64,000 nucleotides of DNA, taken from Cardiobacterium hominis. GTDB lineage: Bacteria; Pseudomonadota; Gammaproteobacteria; Cardiobacteriales; Cardiobacteriaceae. Under the pieces are notes generated by a model. The model was not told the DNA's origin. It searched no databases and saw nothing but the letters and a program-made list of their open reading frames with translations. A program made the translations under genes and the position numbers. Shown in pieces: positions 53,587 to 61,911 of this stretch (its first letter is position 1; every line of letters begins with the position of its first letter). The stretch lies in assembly GCF_900637305.1 (NCBI RefSeq), contig NZ_LR134365.1, positions 279,001 to 343,000 of the forward strand, read 5' to 3'.

Positions 53587-54750
53587 TTAAATCTGTGACT
53601 TGAAGCGGACACTGTTCATGCCGACGTCAATCATCATTTGCAGGCCGATGGCGAAGCTGCGTTCGTCCAGACCAAATTTGGGGTGATGATGCGGGTAGTC
53701 GAAGTTAGGCGCGCCAGAGCCGATCACGGCGTAGGTGGCAGGAGCGCAGCGGGCGAAGGCGCTGAAGTCTTCGCCGCCCATCATGCCCGGCAGGCTGACG
53801 ATGTGTTCTGCGCCGAAGCGGGCGGTGGCGAGTTCGCGCACGATGGCGGTTTTCGCCGGATCGTTCCAGGTGACGTCGTAGCCGATTTGGTAATCCAGTT
53901 CGTAGCTCGCGCCGTTTGCCGCGCAGAGGTTTTTGATGAGGTCTTCGATGGCTTTGCGCGCAAACTGGCGGTGTTCTTCGCTGGTGGTACGGACGCTGCC
54001 GACGAGTTCGGCGCTGTCGGGGATGACGTTCTGCGCGTGGCCGGCGCGGAAGACGGTGTTGGAGATGACCAAGGCATCGTGCGGCGAGACGCGGCGGGCG
54101 ACGATGCTTTGCAGCAGGGTGACGAACTGGGCGCCGATAACGACGGGGTCAATGCTGCCTTCGGGCATGGCGGCGTGTCCGCCTTTGCCGCGTATGGTGA
54201 GGTAGTAGGCGTCGGTATTGGCGCTAGCCATGCCGTCTTTGATGTCAAGGATGCCAACGGGCGAGGTGGAAAAGAGGTGCTGGCCGTAGATGAAGTCGAA
54301 ATCGTCGAAGTAGCCGGTGGCGACCATTTCCCGCGCACCGCCGGGCAGTTTTTCTTCGGCGTGCTGGAAGATGGCGTGGATTTCGCCGCTAAGTTGGTCG
54401 TAGTGATCATCAAAATAGCGGCAGGCGGCCATCAGGATGGCGGTGTGTCCGTCGTGACCGCAGGCGTGCATTTTGCCGTCGTTCACCGAGCGGAAGGGCA
54501 GGTCGTCGCGCTCTTCCTGGATGGGCAGAGCATCTATGTCGGCGCGCAGACCGATTTTGGCGCCGGGTTTGCCGGTGGCAAAGACGACGACGACGCTGGT
54601 CGGGGTCAGGCGTTCGATGCGGCTTGCGTGTTTGAGTTTGCCCATTTCTTCGGCAATGAAGCGGCTGGTTTCCACTTCTTCGAAGGAGAGTTCAGGGTGC
54701 TGGTGCAGGTGACGGCGCCATGCGGTGAGTTGTTGCAGGTATGGTTCCAT
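53587..54750 (-). CDS. M20 family amidohydrolase
   Basis: 387 aa M20D metallopeptidase. Metal ligands in MHACGHDGHTAIL, catalytic HAEEKLPGGA, and the dimerisation lid with GKGGHAAMPEGSIDP; MMGGEDFSAF near the end. Relatives hydrolyse N-acyl amino acids, indole-acetyl amino acids or aminobenzoyl-glutamate. Its position 16 bases after the AbgT transporter gene suggests p-aminobenzoyl-glutamate cleavage; that would be a one-subunit version of AbgAB, which is inference. Confidence 0.9.
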   Translation of the reverse strand: MEPYLQQLTAWRRHLHQHPELSFEEVETSRFIAEEMGKLKHASRIERLTPTSVVVVFATGKPGAKIGLRADIDALPIQEERDDLPFRSVNDGKMHACGHDGHTAILMAACRYFDDHYDQLSGEIHAIFQHAEEKLPGGAREMVATGYFDDFDFIYGQHLFSTSPVGILDIKDGMASANTDAYYLTIRGKGGHAAMPEGSIDPVVIGAQFVTLLQSIVARRVSPHDALVISNTVFRAGHAQNVIPDSAELVGSVRTTSEEHRQFARKAIEDLIKNLCAANGASYELDYQIGYDVTWNDPAKTAIVRELATARFGAEHIVSLPGMMGGEDFSAFARCAPATYAVIGSGAPNFDYPHHHPKFGLDERSFAIGLQMMIDVGMNSVRFKSQI

Positions 54751-54766
54751 GGTGGTTTTCCTGGGT

Positions 54767-56293
54767 TTAGAGGTAAATGAAGCCGCCTGGGCCGAGTTGC
54801 CAGTTCATCAGGTACCAGCCGATAAGCAGCAGGGTCCAGAAGAAGGCAAAGGCGATGGTGTAGGGCATGAGGGCGGCGATGAGGGTGCCCATGCCGATGT
54901 TTTTGCTGTAACGCTGTGCGTAGGAGAGAAGCAGCGGCATGTAGGGCATCATTGGGGTGATGGGGTTGGTGATGGAGTCGCCGACGCGGTAGATCATTTG
55001 GGTGAAGGCAGGGTGGTAGCCAAGCAGCATCATCATTGGCACGAAAATGGGGGCAAGGATGGCCCATTTGGCCGAGGCGCTGCCAATAAGCATGTTGATG
55101 CCCGCCGAGAGGGCAACGATACCAAGGATAAGGGTGATGCCGTTCTGCCCTTCCAGCAGTGCCGCGCCCTTGATGGCGATGATGATGCCGAGGTTGCTCC
55201 AGTTGAAGAAGGCGAGCATTTGCGCAGCGAAGAAGACGATAACAATGTAGGTGCCCATGTTTGCCATGGAGTCGCCCATCATGCGCGATATGTCTCGCCC
55301 GTTTTTGGCAGTGCCGGCGACGAAGGCATAGACCAGGCCGGGGAAGAAGAAGAGCAGGGCAATGATGAAGACAATGCCGTTCATCAGGGGGGATTTTTCA
55401 ATGAGGCTGCCGGTCTCGGCGTTGCGCAGCAGCGCGCCTTCCGGCACGGTGAGGATGAGCAGCAGGACGAGCAGGGCGAGCAGGGTGTAATTCGCTGCGC
55501 GCATGGCCTTGCGTTCGCTGGGGCTGACGCTGCCATCATCATTTGTTACCACGCCGGCTTCCGGGGTGTACTGCCCCATGCGCGGCAGGAGGATTTTGCC
55601 CGTTACCCACCAGGCGACCACGAGCAGCAGGAAGGTGGAGGCAGCGATGAAGTAGTAGTTCATCGCGGCATTGAGCGGCACTTTGTCGTCAATCAGGGCG
55701 GCAGCGGGTTGGGTGAAGGTCAGCGCGAGAACGTCGGTGAGGCCGACGGTGAGGTTGGCGGCAAATCCGCCGAGACAGGCAGCGTAGGCGCAGACCATGC
55801 CGGCGATGGGGTGATAGCCCATGCGCAGAAAGAGCAGCGCGGCGATCGGCGGCAGGACGATGATGGCGGCATCGGCGGCCATGTTGCCCATGATGCCGAC
55901 GAAGATGATGACGGGGATGAGCAGGTTGGCGGGGGCGCGGGCGACAGCGACTTTCATCAGCGTTTCGAACCAGCCGGATTTTTCCGCGACGCCGACGCCG
56001 ATCATGGCAGCGAGGACGACGCCGAGCGGCGGGAAGCTGGCAAAGTTTTTCACTGCATCTTCGATGATGCGCACGATGTTTTCGCGGTTCAGCAGGTTGA
56101 CGGCGGTGATGGTTTTGCCGTCGGCAGGGTTTGTGGCGGTTACGCCCGCCAGCGCACACAGCCAGGAGGCGATGAGGATGATGGCGCAGAGGATGATGAA
56201 GATGAAGACCGGGTCGGGCAGTTTGTTGCCCGCCTTTTCCACACCGTCAAGGAAACGGGTGAAGAGACTGCGCCGGGACGTACTGACTGTCAT
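54767..56293 (-). CDS. AbgT family transporter
   Basis: 508 aa membrane protein of the AbgT/MtrF family. FLDGVEKAGNKLPDPVFIFI at the start, GVVLAAMIGVGVAEKSGWFE, hairpin-loop segments with GNMAADAAIIVLPP and AGINMLIGSASAKWAIL, and LGYHPAFTQMIYRVGDSITN. E. coli AbgT takes up p-aminobenzoyl-glutamate and MtrF is an antimetabolite exporter; the coupled M20 gene favours uptake for salvage here, in line with folP and folK in this window. Confidence 0.92.
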   Translation of the reverse strand: MTVSTSRRSLFTRFLDGVEKAGNKLPDPVFIFIILCAIILIASWLCALAGVTATNPADGKTITAVNLLNRENIVRIIEDAVKNFASFPPLGVVLAAMIGVGVAEKSGWFETLMKVAVARAPANLLIPVIIFVGIMGNMAADAAIIVLPPIAALLFLRMGYHPIAGMVCAYAACLGGFAANLTVGLTDVLALTFTQPAAALIDDKVPLNAAMNYYFIAASTFLLLVVAWWVTGKILLPRMGQYTPEAGVVTNDDGSVSPSERKAMRAANYTLLALLVLLLILTVPEGALLRNAETGSLIEKSPLMNGIVFIIALLFFFPGLVYAFVAGTAKNGRDISRMMGDSMANMGTYIVIVFFAAQMLAFFNWSNLGIIIAIKGAALLEGQNGITLILGIVALSAGINMLIGSASAKWAILAPIFVPMMMLLGYHPAFTQMIYRVGDSITNPITPMMPYMPLLLSYAQRYSKNIGMGTLIAALMPYTIAFAFFWTLLLIGWYLMNWQLGPGGFIYL

Positions 56294-56700
56294 GGGATAC
56301 CTCTTTGTTTTTCATGGGGTTTATCGGATTGTTACCGCTGATTCATCCGGATAAGACAGCGTAGCATGCTTCTCAGGGTTGAAAAAAGATTTTTTAGTGA
56401 GGAATGGATAATTCTTGGTTTTTTATGCTTGTTTTTGTTCTTCTTGTGGTTTTATATTCTTTGTTTATGCGGGAAAAGAATGAATCTGCTTAACCGCAGC
56501 ATTTGTCTCGCTTGGCGACGAGTCCAGGTTTTATCTTGCTTGGCGACGGGCCCAGCATTTATCCCGCTTACGGCGAATCCAGTGTTTATCTCGCTTGGCG
56601 GCGAACCCAGCGTTTGTCTCGCTTAGCGACGAGCCCAGGTTTTACCTCGCTTGGCGGTGTTTTTCTCCCGGCATACGGGCGAGCGGAATATGGGCAGCCT
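56294..56700. other. Intergenic region containing the 28-bp minisatellite
   Basis: 407 bases with no convincing gene: AT-rich from 56370 to 56480, then tandem repeats. Promoter of the AbgT gene must be in the right part. Confidence 0.5.
56497..56658. repeat. 28-bp tandem minisatellite, about 5.7 units
   Basis: Units begin at 56497, 56525, 56553 (27 bases), 56580, 56608 and 56636 (partial). Consensus CAGCGTTTATCTCGCTTGG then CGACGAGCC. Units differ at several positions. A single related word lies at 53063-53100. Unit lengths are not multiples of 3. Confidence 0.8.
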
Positions 56701-57612
56701 TCAGCCCCGTCGTCCCGCGTAATTCATCAGCAGCATTCCGGAGACAACCATGACCCCGCCTGCAAGCAGCGAGACATGCAGCGGTTCGTGCAGCCACAGT
56801 GCGGCGATGCCGATTCCAAAGACGGGCACAAGCGCCATGTATGCCGAGGCAGTGCCGACTCCGAGGTGGCGGATGCCATCGAAATACCACAGGTAGCAGA
56901 GCATGGTTGCACCCACTGCCATTGCCACGAGGATACCCCAGGTTGGCATGGGTATGCGCCAGACGTCCTGCCAGAAGGTATCACCGTCAAAGACAAGTGC
57001 CAGGGCGAACAGCATGAGTGCACCGATGAAGACGGTTACGGTGGTGGTGGTCAGCGGGCTGATGCCGCGCAAAAGGATGCGACCAATGAGGGCGTAACCC
57101 GTCCAGCAGAGGACAGTGGTTAGAAGTAGGTATTCACCAGTGCCAACACCGCCTGCGAAGACCGCAAGCGGGTAACCTCGCGTGATGGCAGTCAGCGCAC
57201 CCAGTACGGCAAGCGCCATGCCACAGCAGATGCCGCCATTGAGCTTTTCTTTGAACAACCATGCCGCAAGCAGCAGGGACGGCACCGGATTGAGGGCAAC
57301 GATGGTCGCCGCTTTGCCCGCCGGAACATGTTTCAGCGCCAGCATGAAGAAAATGGCGTAGGCACAAATGCCACAGGCCGCTGCTGCCATGAGCCCCAGC
57401 CATTGCCGTATGTGCAGCGCCCTGAGCGGCCCCCGTCCTTCCCTGATGAGCAGCCAGAGGGTAAGCGGCGCGGCTGCAAGCAGGAAGCGCAGCGCGGCGG
57501 CAGTGAGAGGCGGCAGGGTTTGCACAACGATTCTGCCCCAAGACCAGTTCGCCCCCCACAGTAATGCCATCGCGACGAGTTGCGCGTGGTAACGGGTGTT
57601 GGCGGGCATCAT
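56701..57612 (-). CDS. EamA/DMT family transporter
   Basis: 303 aa with ten membrane helices in two EamA halves. AMLLWGANWS-like ALLWGANWSWGRIVVQ at the start and VPAGKAATIVALNPVPSLLLAAWLFKEKLN for the first half; GVGTASAYMALVPVFGIGIAALWLHE for the second. Substrate unknown; export of metabolites is usual. Second DMT transporter of this window. Its start overlaps a 32-codon frame (57609-57707). Confidence 0.88.
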   Translation of the reverse strand: MMPANTRYHAQLVAMALLWGANWSWGRIVVQTLPPLTAAALRFLLAAAPLTLWLLIREGRGPLRALHIRQWLGLMAAAACGICAYAIFFMLALKHVPAGKAATIVALNPVPSLLLAAWLFKEKLNGGICCGMALAVLGALTAITRGYPLAVFAGGVGTGEYLLLTTVLCWTGYALIGRILLRGISPLTTTTVTVFIGALMLFALALVFDGDTFWQDVWRIPMPTWGILVAMAVGATMLCYLWYFDGIRHLGVGTASAYMALVPVFGIGIAALWLHEPLHVSLLAGGVMVVSGMLLMNYAGRRG

Positions 57613-57707
57613 GGGTAGTAGTGCGCCAGTTGCGTCAGCGCACCTGACCAGGCGCGGTTAACGATGGATTCAGAAAGGTAATGGGCAAGGAAAGTTAGGG
57701 TTTTCAT
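57609..57707 (-). CDS. Short ORF ahead of the DMT transporter, possibly a leader or remnant
   Basis: 32 codons beginning MKTLTFLAHYLSESIVNRAW; the TGA overlaps the transporter start (ATGATG). Could be a coupled leader peptide or the end of a lost gene. No homology recognised; low confidence that it is a real gene. Confidence 0.3.
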   Translation of the reverse strand: MKTLTFLAHYLSESIVNRAWSGALTQLAHYYP

Positions 57708-58099
57708 GAGCGTTCTTGGTGCAAATCTGGCGCGCAGCATACAGCCCCATGCACCCGGCGAACAATACGCACATCCGCGCAAGCCATCTGCCCCAAGAAA
57801 AGCATCGGTACCCACCCATCGCAATAATTAAAGAATATCCGCTATAGCTAATTAACTTATTTTTTCATACGATATTTACGCCAATTTTTCCGCATTTGCG
57901 CAATATTCAGGAAAAATTTGTATGAAGGATTAAGAGCATTGGCTATACCAGTTCAAAACTTTTGACTTAGCTTTTCACTATATTCGCTATGGTTTTGTAT
58001 GACCCTGCATACTTTTCAGGCCTCCACCGAAGAAGTAATGGCGGTCAGTTGATGTGAAACCCTGCTGTTTCGGTTCTTTATTCTTGTTACCAAGGAATT
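57708..58099. other. AT-rich intergenic region, no gene seen
   Basis: 392 bases. From 57830 on it is much more AT-rich than the surroundings and has no supported frame. No known IS end was recognised. Confidence 0.45.
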
Positions 58100-58648
58100 T
58101 TAGAGAGACGAGGATACCCACCGGATACAATCTTTTATCTGCCTTGCTTCGTCGTCAGCCAGGGAGATAACAAGGTCAGTAAGTTGTTTAAGCACTGCTA
58201 CATCGGCTTTCGCACCTGCAACACAGACGGCAATATTGGTAAATTCCAGGGCTTTGATGATAGGAACCGTAGCGTTGTAAACGAATGGGTCGCTAGGTGT
58301 TCCATCGGTGAAGATAAAAAGGATGGGTTTGTAGTCGCTTCGCTGTGCTTTGTTTGCAGCAATCCGATCGCGTCTAACCGCTCGCACGACACATTCGAGC
58401 GCCGCCCCGAGACAGCTTGCTCCGCCGCTGGTGAATGCTGGTACGACAACGTCCATAAGCGGTGTTGGCGGCAATACTTCTTTGGCATGGGTGTTGTAGG
58501 TGATGATGCTTAGATAAACACTTTCCAACGCATATGGATCTTGACGCATGGCTGAAATCAATACTTGTACACAGGAGCGGAGTGCTTCGAGTGCTTCGCG
58601 CATGGAGCCGGAGGTATCGACACAGATATAGATGGGTAAGCGTCGCAT
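58100..58648 (-). CDS. von Willebrand factor A domain protein (TerY-like)
   Basis: 182 aa. VWA domain with MIDAS motif DTSGS at residues 11-15 (RRLPIYICVDTSGSMREAL), a threonine in SIITYNTHA and the metal-site Asp in FTDGTPSD. Resembles TerY/YfbK-type cytoplasmic VWA proteins of signalling and stress gene clusters. Start at 58648 follows AAGG; a start at 58681 would overlap the previous gene. It is downstream of the Sel1 gene by 19 bases; the IS has cut that operon, so its promoter is probably lost. Confidence 0.85.
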   Translation of the reverse strand: MRRLPIYICVDTSGSMREALEALRSCVQVLISAMRQDPYALESVYLSIITYNTHAKEVLPPTPLMDVVVPAFTSGGASCLGAALECVVRAVRRDRIAANKAQRSDYKPILFIFTDGTPSDPFVYNATVPIIKALEFTNIAVCVAGAKADVAVLKQLTDLVISLADDEARQIKDCIRWVSSSL

Positions 58649-58667
58649 GGATGTGCCTTTTTGCTGG

Positions 58668-59201
58668 TTATTTATTGCCATACGCTTTTGAGATGCCGTC
58701 CAGTTCTTTCAGCATTTTCTCGGCGGGGGCGAAGTTTTGGGCTGCGGATTTTTCCAACCATTCACGCTGTTTGTCGAAGTCGCGCGGTACACCCTTGCCA
58801 AGTCCGTAAGCTATGGCGATGTTGTATTGGGCGAAGGCCTCGTTTTGTGCCGCTGCTTTTTTAAACCATTCCAGCGCTTTTTTGTCGTCATGCGGAACGC
58901 CATTTTTACCGTAGGTGTATAGAAGACCCATGCCGGTTTGCGCAGGTGGGAAGCCCTGTTTTGCTGCTTTCTCCCACCATTCACGGGCTTTGCTGTCATC
59001 CCTTTCTATGCCTCTACCCTGGGCATACAAGAGGCCGAGTAGGTATTGGGCTGTAGCATGATTTTGTGCAGCGGCTTTCTCATACCATTCTCGTGCTTTG
59101 CCGTAGTCCTGGGATACACCACCACCTTCTTTGTAAAGCGTACCAAGGGTGGTTTGTGCTCTGGCATCACCTGCCTGTGCCGCAGCTTGTATTTGCTGGC
59201 G
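58668..59201 (-). pseudogene. Sel1-repeat protein, 3' part, cut by an IS
   Basis: 177 codons that open at the IS boundary: RQQIQAAAQAGDARAQTTLG, then four Sel1/TPR-like repeats of about 36 residues with the pattern AQ..LG.LY..G.GV..D..KA.EWYEKAA. Its signal-peptide part lies on the other side of the IS (60220-60327), in the same orientation. Sel1 proteins are scaffolds for protein-protein contacts in the periplasm. An internal ATG at 59030 could give a 120 aa remnant. Confidence 0.88.
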
Positions 59202-60222
59202 TAATGGACAAATTTCATGCTAAAAATCGCTGTAGCCCTTATGCTGCAAGGCTTTACGCGAGGTCAAAACCTTTGAACACAAAAAATGCTTTTTCTGCGG
59301 CTCCAAACAGGTCAAGAAAAACGGGCATCGTGATAACGGGAAACAGCAATACCATTGCGGCTCCTGTAAGCGCCAATTCATAGGGGGCCAACGCCTTAAT
59401 CCCAACACCCTTTGGCAGCGCTACAGCGAAGGCAAGCAAAGCGCCGCACAGCTTGCCGCGCAGTACGGATGCAGCATCAAAACCATCCGTCGCCACCTCG
59501 CCAAAGCCGCTACACAGGCCGAATGCACGCTGCCACAGGCGCCTGTTAACCTCGTCATGGACACCACCTATTTCGGTCGAAAATGGGGCGTCATGGTTCT
59601 CTACGACGCTCGCAGCAAGCGAGCCTTGACAGTGACGGCAATCGAGCGGGAAACCAATGCGCTCTACACGCAGGCGGTCGCTGCATTGCGAGAGAAAGAT
59701 GTTGTGATACAAAGCATTATCTGTGATGGCAAAAGCGGTTTGCTGGGCTCTTTTCCGGACATTCCCGTGCAGATGTGCCAGTTTCACCAAATCAAAATCA
59801 TCGTGCGCCACCTGACCAGGAAGCCTAAAAGCCCAGCAGCACAGGCGCTGCGGGTCCTGTCATTGACCCTGACGGAGAGCACTCAGGCGGCGTTTGAAGC
59901 GGCACTCAAGCGCTGGTACGAGCAGTACGCCGTCTTCCTGAATGAACGCAGTGTGAACGAGAAAACAGGCCACTCACACTACACGCATAAGCGCCTGTGC
60001 GCCGCCTACAACAGCCTGAAACGGCATCTGCCATGGTTGTTTACCTGTGAGTGTTTTCCCGACCTGGGTATCCCGAATACAACCAATTTGCTGGAAGGAA
60101 AATTCAGCGAAATGAAGCAGCTTTTGCGGTGTCATCGGGGCTTGAAAAAGGATAGTAAGCTACGGTTTATAAAAGATTATTTCACAAAGGAGACGGCCTA
60201 AAAACACCTATTTTGTCCATTA
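59202..60222. mobile_element. IS of mutator type with Zn-ribbon transposase, complete ends
   Basis: About 1.02 kb bounded by TAATGGACAAA in inverted orientation (59202-59212 and the complement at 60212-60222); the match extends outward by four bases as GGCG on both sides. It interrupts the Sel1 gene. I cannot find a clear target duplication: left flank TTTGCTGGCG, right flank CGCCTGTTCT. Confidence 0.85.
59217..60201 (+). CDS. IS256-like transposase (variant Zn-binding type), frameshifted start
   Basis: The main frame carries an N-terminal zinc ribbon (CFFCGSKQVKKNG and YHCGSCKRQF), then a DDE domain: MDTTYFGRKWGV, IICDGKSGLL with CQFHQIK, and NTTNLLEGKFSEMK. Upstream of KKCFFCG this frame has a TAG at 59233 and no start codon. 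The ATG at 59217 opens another frame, MLKIAVALMLQGFTRGQNL, which ends in TGA at 59274. One T too many in CCTTTG (59270-59275) would explain it, since removal joins QNL to EHKKCFFCG. It may be inactive in this copy or translated from the inner ATG 59557. Confidence 0.75.
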
Positions 60223-60327
60223 CGCCTGTTCTTGCGGCGGTGGGTAATCAGCAGCAAGGGCGGGGACGAGGGCGAGCAGCAGGAGCAGTCCGCTTAGGAT
60301 TTTGCCGAGACGGTGCGGTTGGTTCAT
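60220..60327 (-). pseudogene. Sel1-repeat protein, 5' part with signal peptide
   Basis: 35 codons: MNQPHRLGKILSGLLLLLAL, VPALAA cleavage region and DYPPPQEQA, then TAA at the IS edge. The reading frame fits onto the Sel1-repeat part at 59201, giving a secreted protein of at least 212 residues before the insertion. Confidence 0.8.
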
Positions 60328-60349
60328 GGGGTTCTCCGTTTTTGCAGCG

Positions 60350-60376
60350 AAAAGCCCCGCACGGGGCGGGGCTTTG
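60350..60376 (-). terminator. Terminator after gntP
   Basis: AGCCCCGC (60353-60360) and GCGGGGCT (60366-60373) with a short T run on the minus strand. Separates the four-carbon acid operon from the Sel1 gene. Confidence 0.75.
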
Positions 60377-60381
60377 GCGGG

Positions 60382-61908
60382 TTATTTCGCGTTCAGTTGC
60401 CGGTTCATGTGCATGACGTAGGCCATGACGAGACCCAGGATGACAAGCGGCAGCAGCGGATCGACGATGGAGCCTCCTTTGCCGAAGACGAGGTTGGCTA
60501 GGGCAACGAGGGCGCCACCAATACCCCAGGCGATGGTGGTCGGGATGGACCAGACGATCATCTGCGTTTTGACTTCGGCGATGCCCATCATGCGGTTCAC
60601 CACCCAAAACAGGCTGTCGTTGAAGTAGCCGAAGAAGAGCGAGCCCATGGTCGCGGCGTTGGCGGCCATCAGCATGTTGATGCCCTCAATTTCGGCGAGA
60701 ATCGGCATGGAGATGGATGCACCGGCAATCATCGCCACCGTGCCGGAGCCCTGGATAAAGCGCATCAGGGTGGCGACGATGAAGGGAATCATGATGGGCG
60801 AGAACGGCAGGTGGTTGGCGATGTGTTCTGCCAATTCCTTGCCTGCACCGCTGTCACGCAGGATAGCGCCGAGCGCGCCGCCTGCGCCGGTAACGAGCAG
60901 GATAATGCCCGCGCTGGTGACGCCTTCTTCGAGATAAATGGCGGTTTCGCGCGCGCTGGTTTTCGGCAGCAAGGTATAGACGGCAATCAGCACGCTGATG
61001 GCCAAGGCGACGATCGGGTGGCCGATGAAGGCGACGGTCTGGTAGAGGCCGCCCGCCTGGAAGGCTTGCAGCGCCGCTTCGTCAGTCATCGTGGTCTTGG
61101 CGACGATATCGACAATGGCCTTGATGAAGATGAGGGCAATCGGCAGCACGATGGGCAGGAGCGAGAGGAACAGGCTCGGCAGTTTTTTCGCTTCCTGTTG
61201 TTCGATGTAGGTATCGAGTTTGTCGCGCAGTTCGTCGTCGCTGAAGGCTTCGCGGTTGAAGTCGGGGTAGCGTTTGGCGAGCCATTGGGCATAGAGCACC
61301 ATGCCGAGCACGCAAGGTACGGCGAAGCACATGCCGGAGAGCAGCATGGCACCGAGGTCAACGCCGAAAATGCCGGCGACGCCGAGCGGGCCAGGGGTCG
61401 GCGGCACGGTGTGGTGGGTAACCACGAGGCCACCGGCCAAGGCGACGCCGAGGGTCAGCAGCGAGCGTTTGCTGTTTTTGGCAAGCGCCTTGGCGACCGG
61501 GTAGAGAACGACGAAGGCGGAATCAACGAAGATGGGGATACTGACGATGTAGCCGGTTATCGCCAGCGCCCATTCTTCTTTTTTCTCGCCGAGGAAGCGG
61601 ATGAAGCTGAATGCCATTTTTTCGGCAGCGCCGGAGACTTCGAGGATACGCCCCATCATCACGCCGAGACCGATAACGATACCGATGCTACCGAGGGTAC
61701 CGCCGAAGCCTTTGCTGATGGCGGCGATGGTGTCGGTCGCGCTCAGCCCGCCGAAGATGCCGGCGATGGAGGCGGCAATGAGCATGGCGATGAAGGCATG
61801 GACGCGGGTACGCAGCACGAGGTAGATGAGGACGAAAATGGCGATGAGCAGGCCGACGATGGACATCGGCAAGCCAAAGAGGGTCGCGGCAGGAGTTGCG
61901 GTTTCCAT
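60382..61908 (-). CDS. GntP family permease (gluconate or four-carbon sugar-acid H+ symporter)
   Basis: 508 aa, about twelve to fourteen helices. GntP-family segments: GFGGTLGSIGIVIGLGVMMG, VVTHHTVPPTPGPLGVAGI (the conserved HxxxPPxPGP) and IQGSGTVAMIAGAS. Last gene of the operon, 3 bases after denD. The neighbours make a D-erythronate or related tetronate the probable substrate rather than gluconate. Confidence 0.92.
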   Translation of the reverse strand: METATPAATLFGLPMSIVGLLIAIFVLIYLVLRTRVHAFIAMLIAASIAGIFGGLSATDTIAAISKGFGGTLGSIGIVIGLGVMMGRILEVSGAAEKMAFSFIRFLGEKKEEWALAITGYIVSIPIFVDSAFVVLYPVAKALAKNSKRSLLTLGVALAGGLVVTHHTVPPTPGPLGVAGIFGVDLGAMLLSGMCFAVPCVLGMVLYAQWLAKRYPDFNREAFSDDELRDKLDTYIEQQEAKKLPSLFLSLLPIVLPIALIFIKAIVDIVAKTTMTDEAALQAFQAGGLYQTVAFIGHPIVALAISVLIAVYTLLPKTSARETAIYLEEGVTSAGIILLVTGAGGALGAILRDSGAGKELAEHIANHLPFSPIMIPFIVATLMRFIQGSGTVAMIAGASISMPILAEIEGINMLMAANAATMGSLFFGYFNDSLFWVVNRMMGIAEVKTQMIVWSIPTTIAWGIGGALVALANLVFGKGGSIVDPLLPLVILGLVMAYVMHMNRQLNAK

Positions 61909-61911
61909 GGT

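Noticed and set aside
56497-56658. Possible CRISPR array because of a 28-base period
   Set aside because: Units are directly tandem with no spacers and vary along their length; no cas genes nearby.
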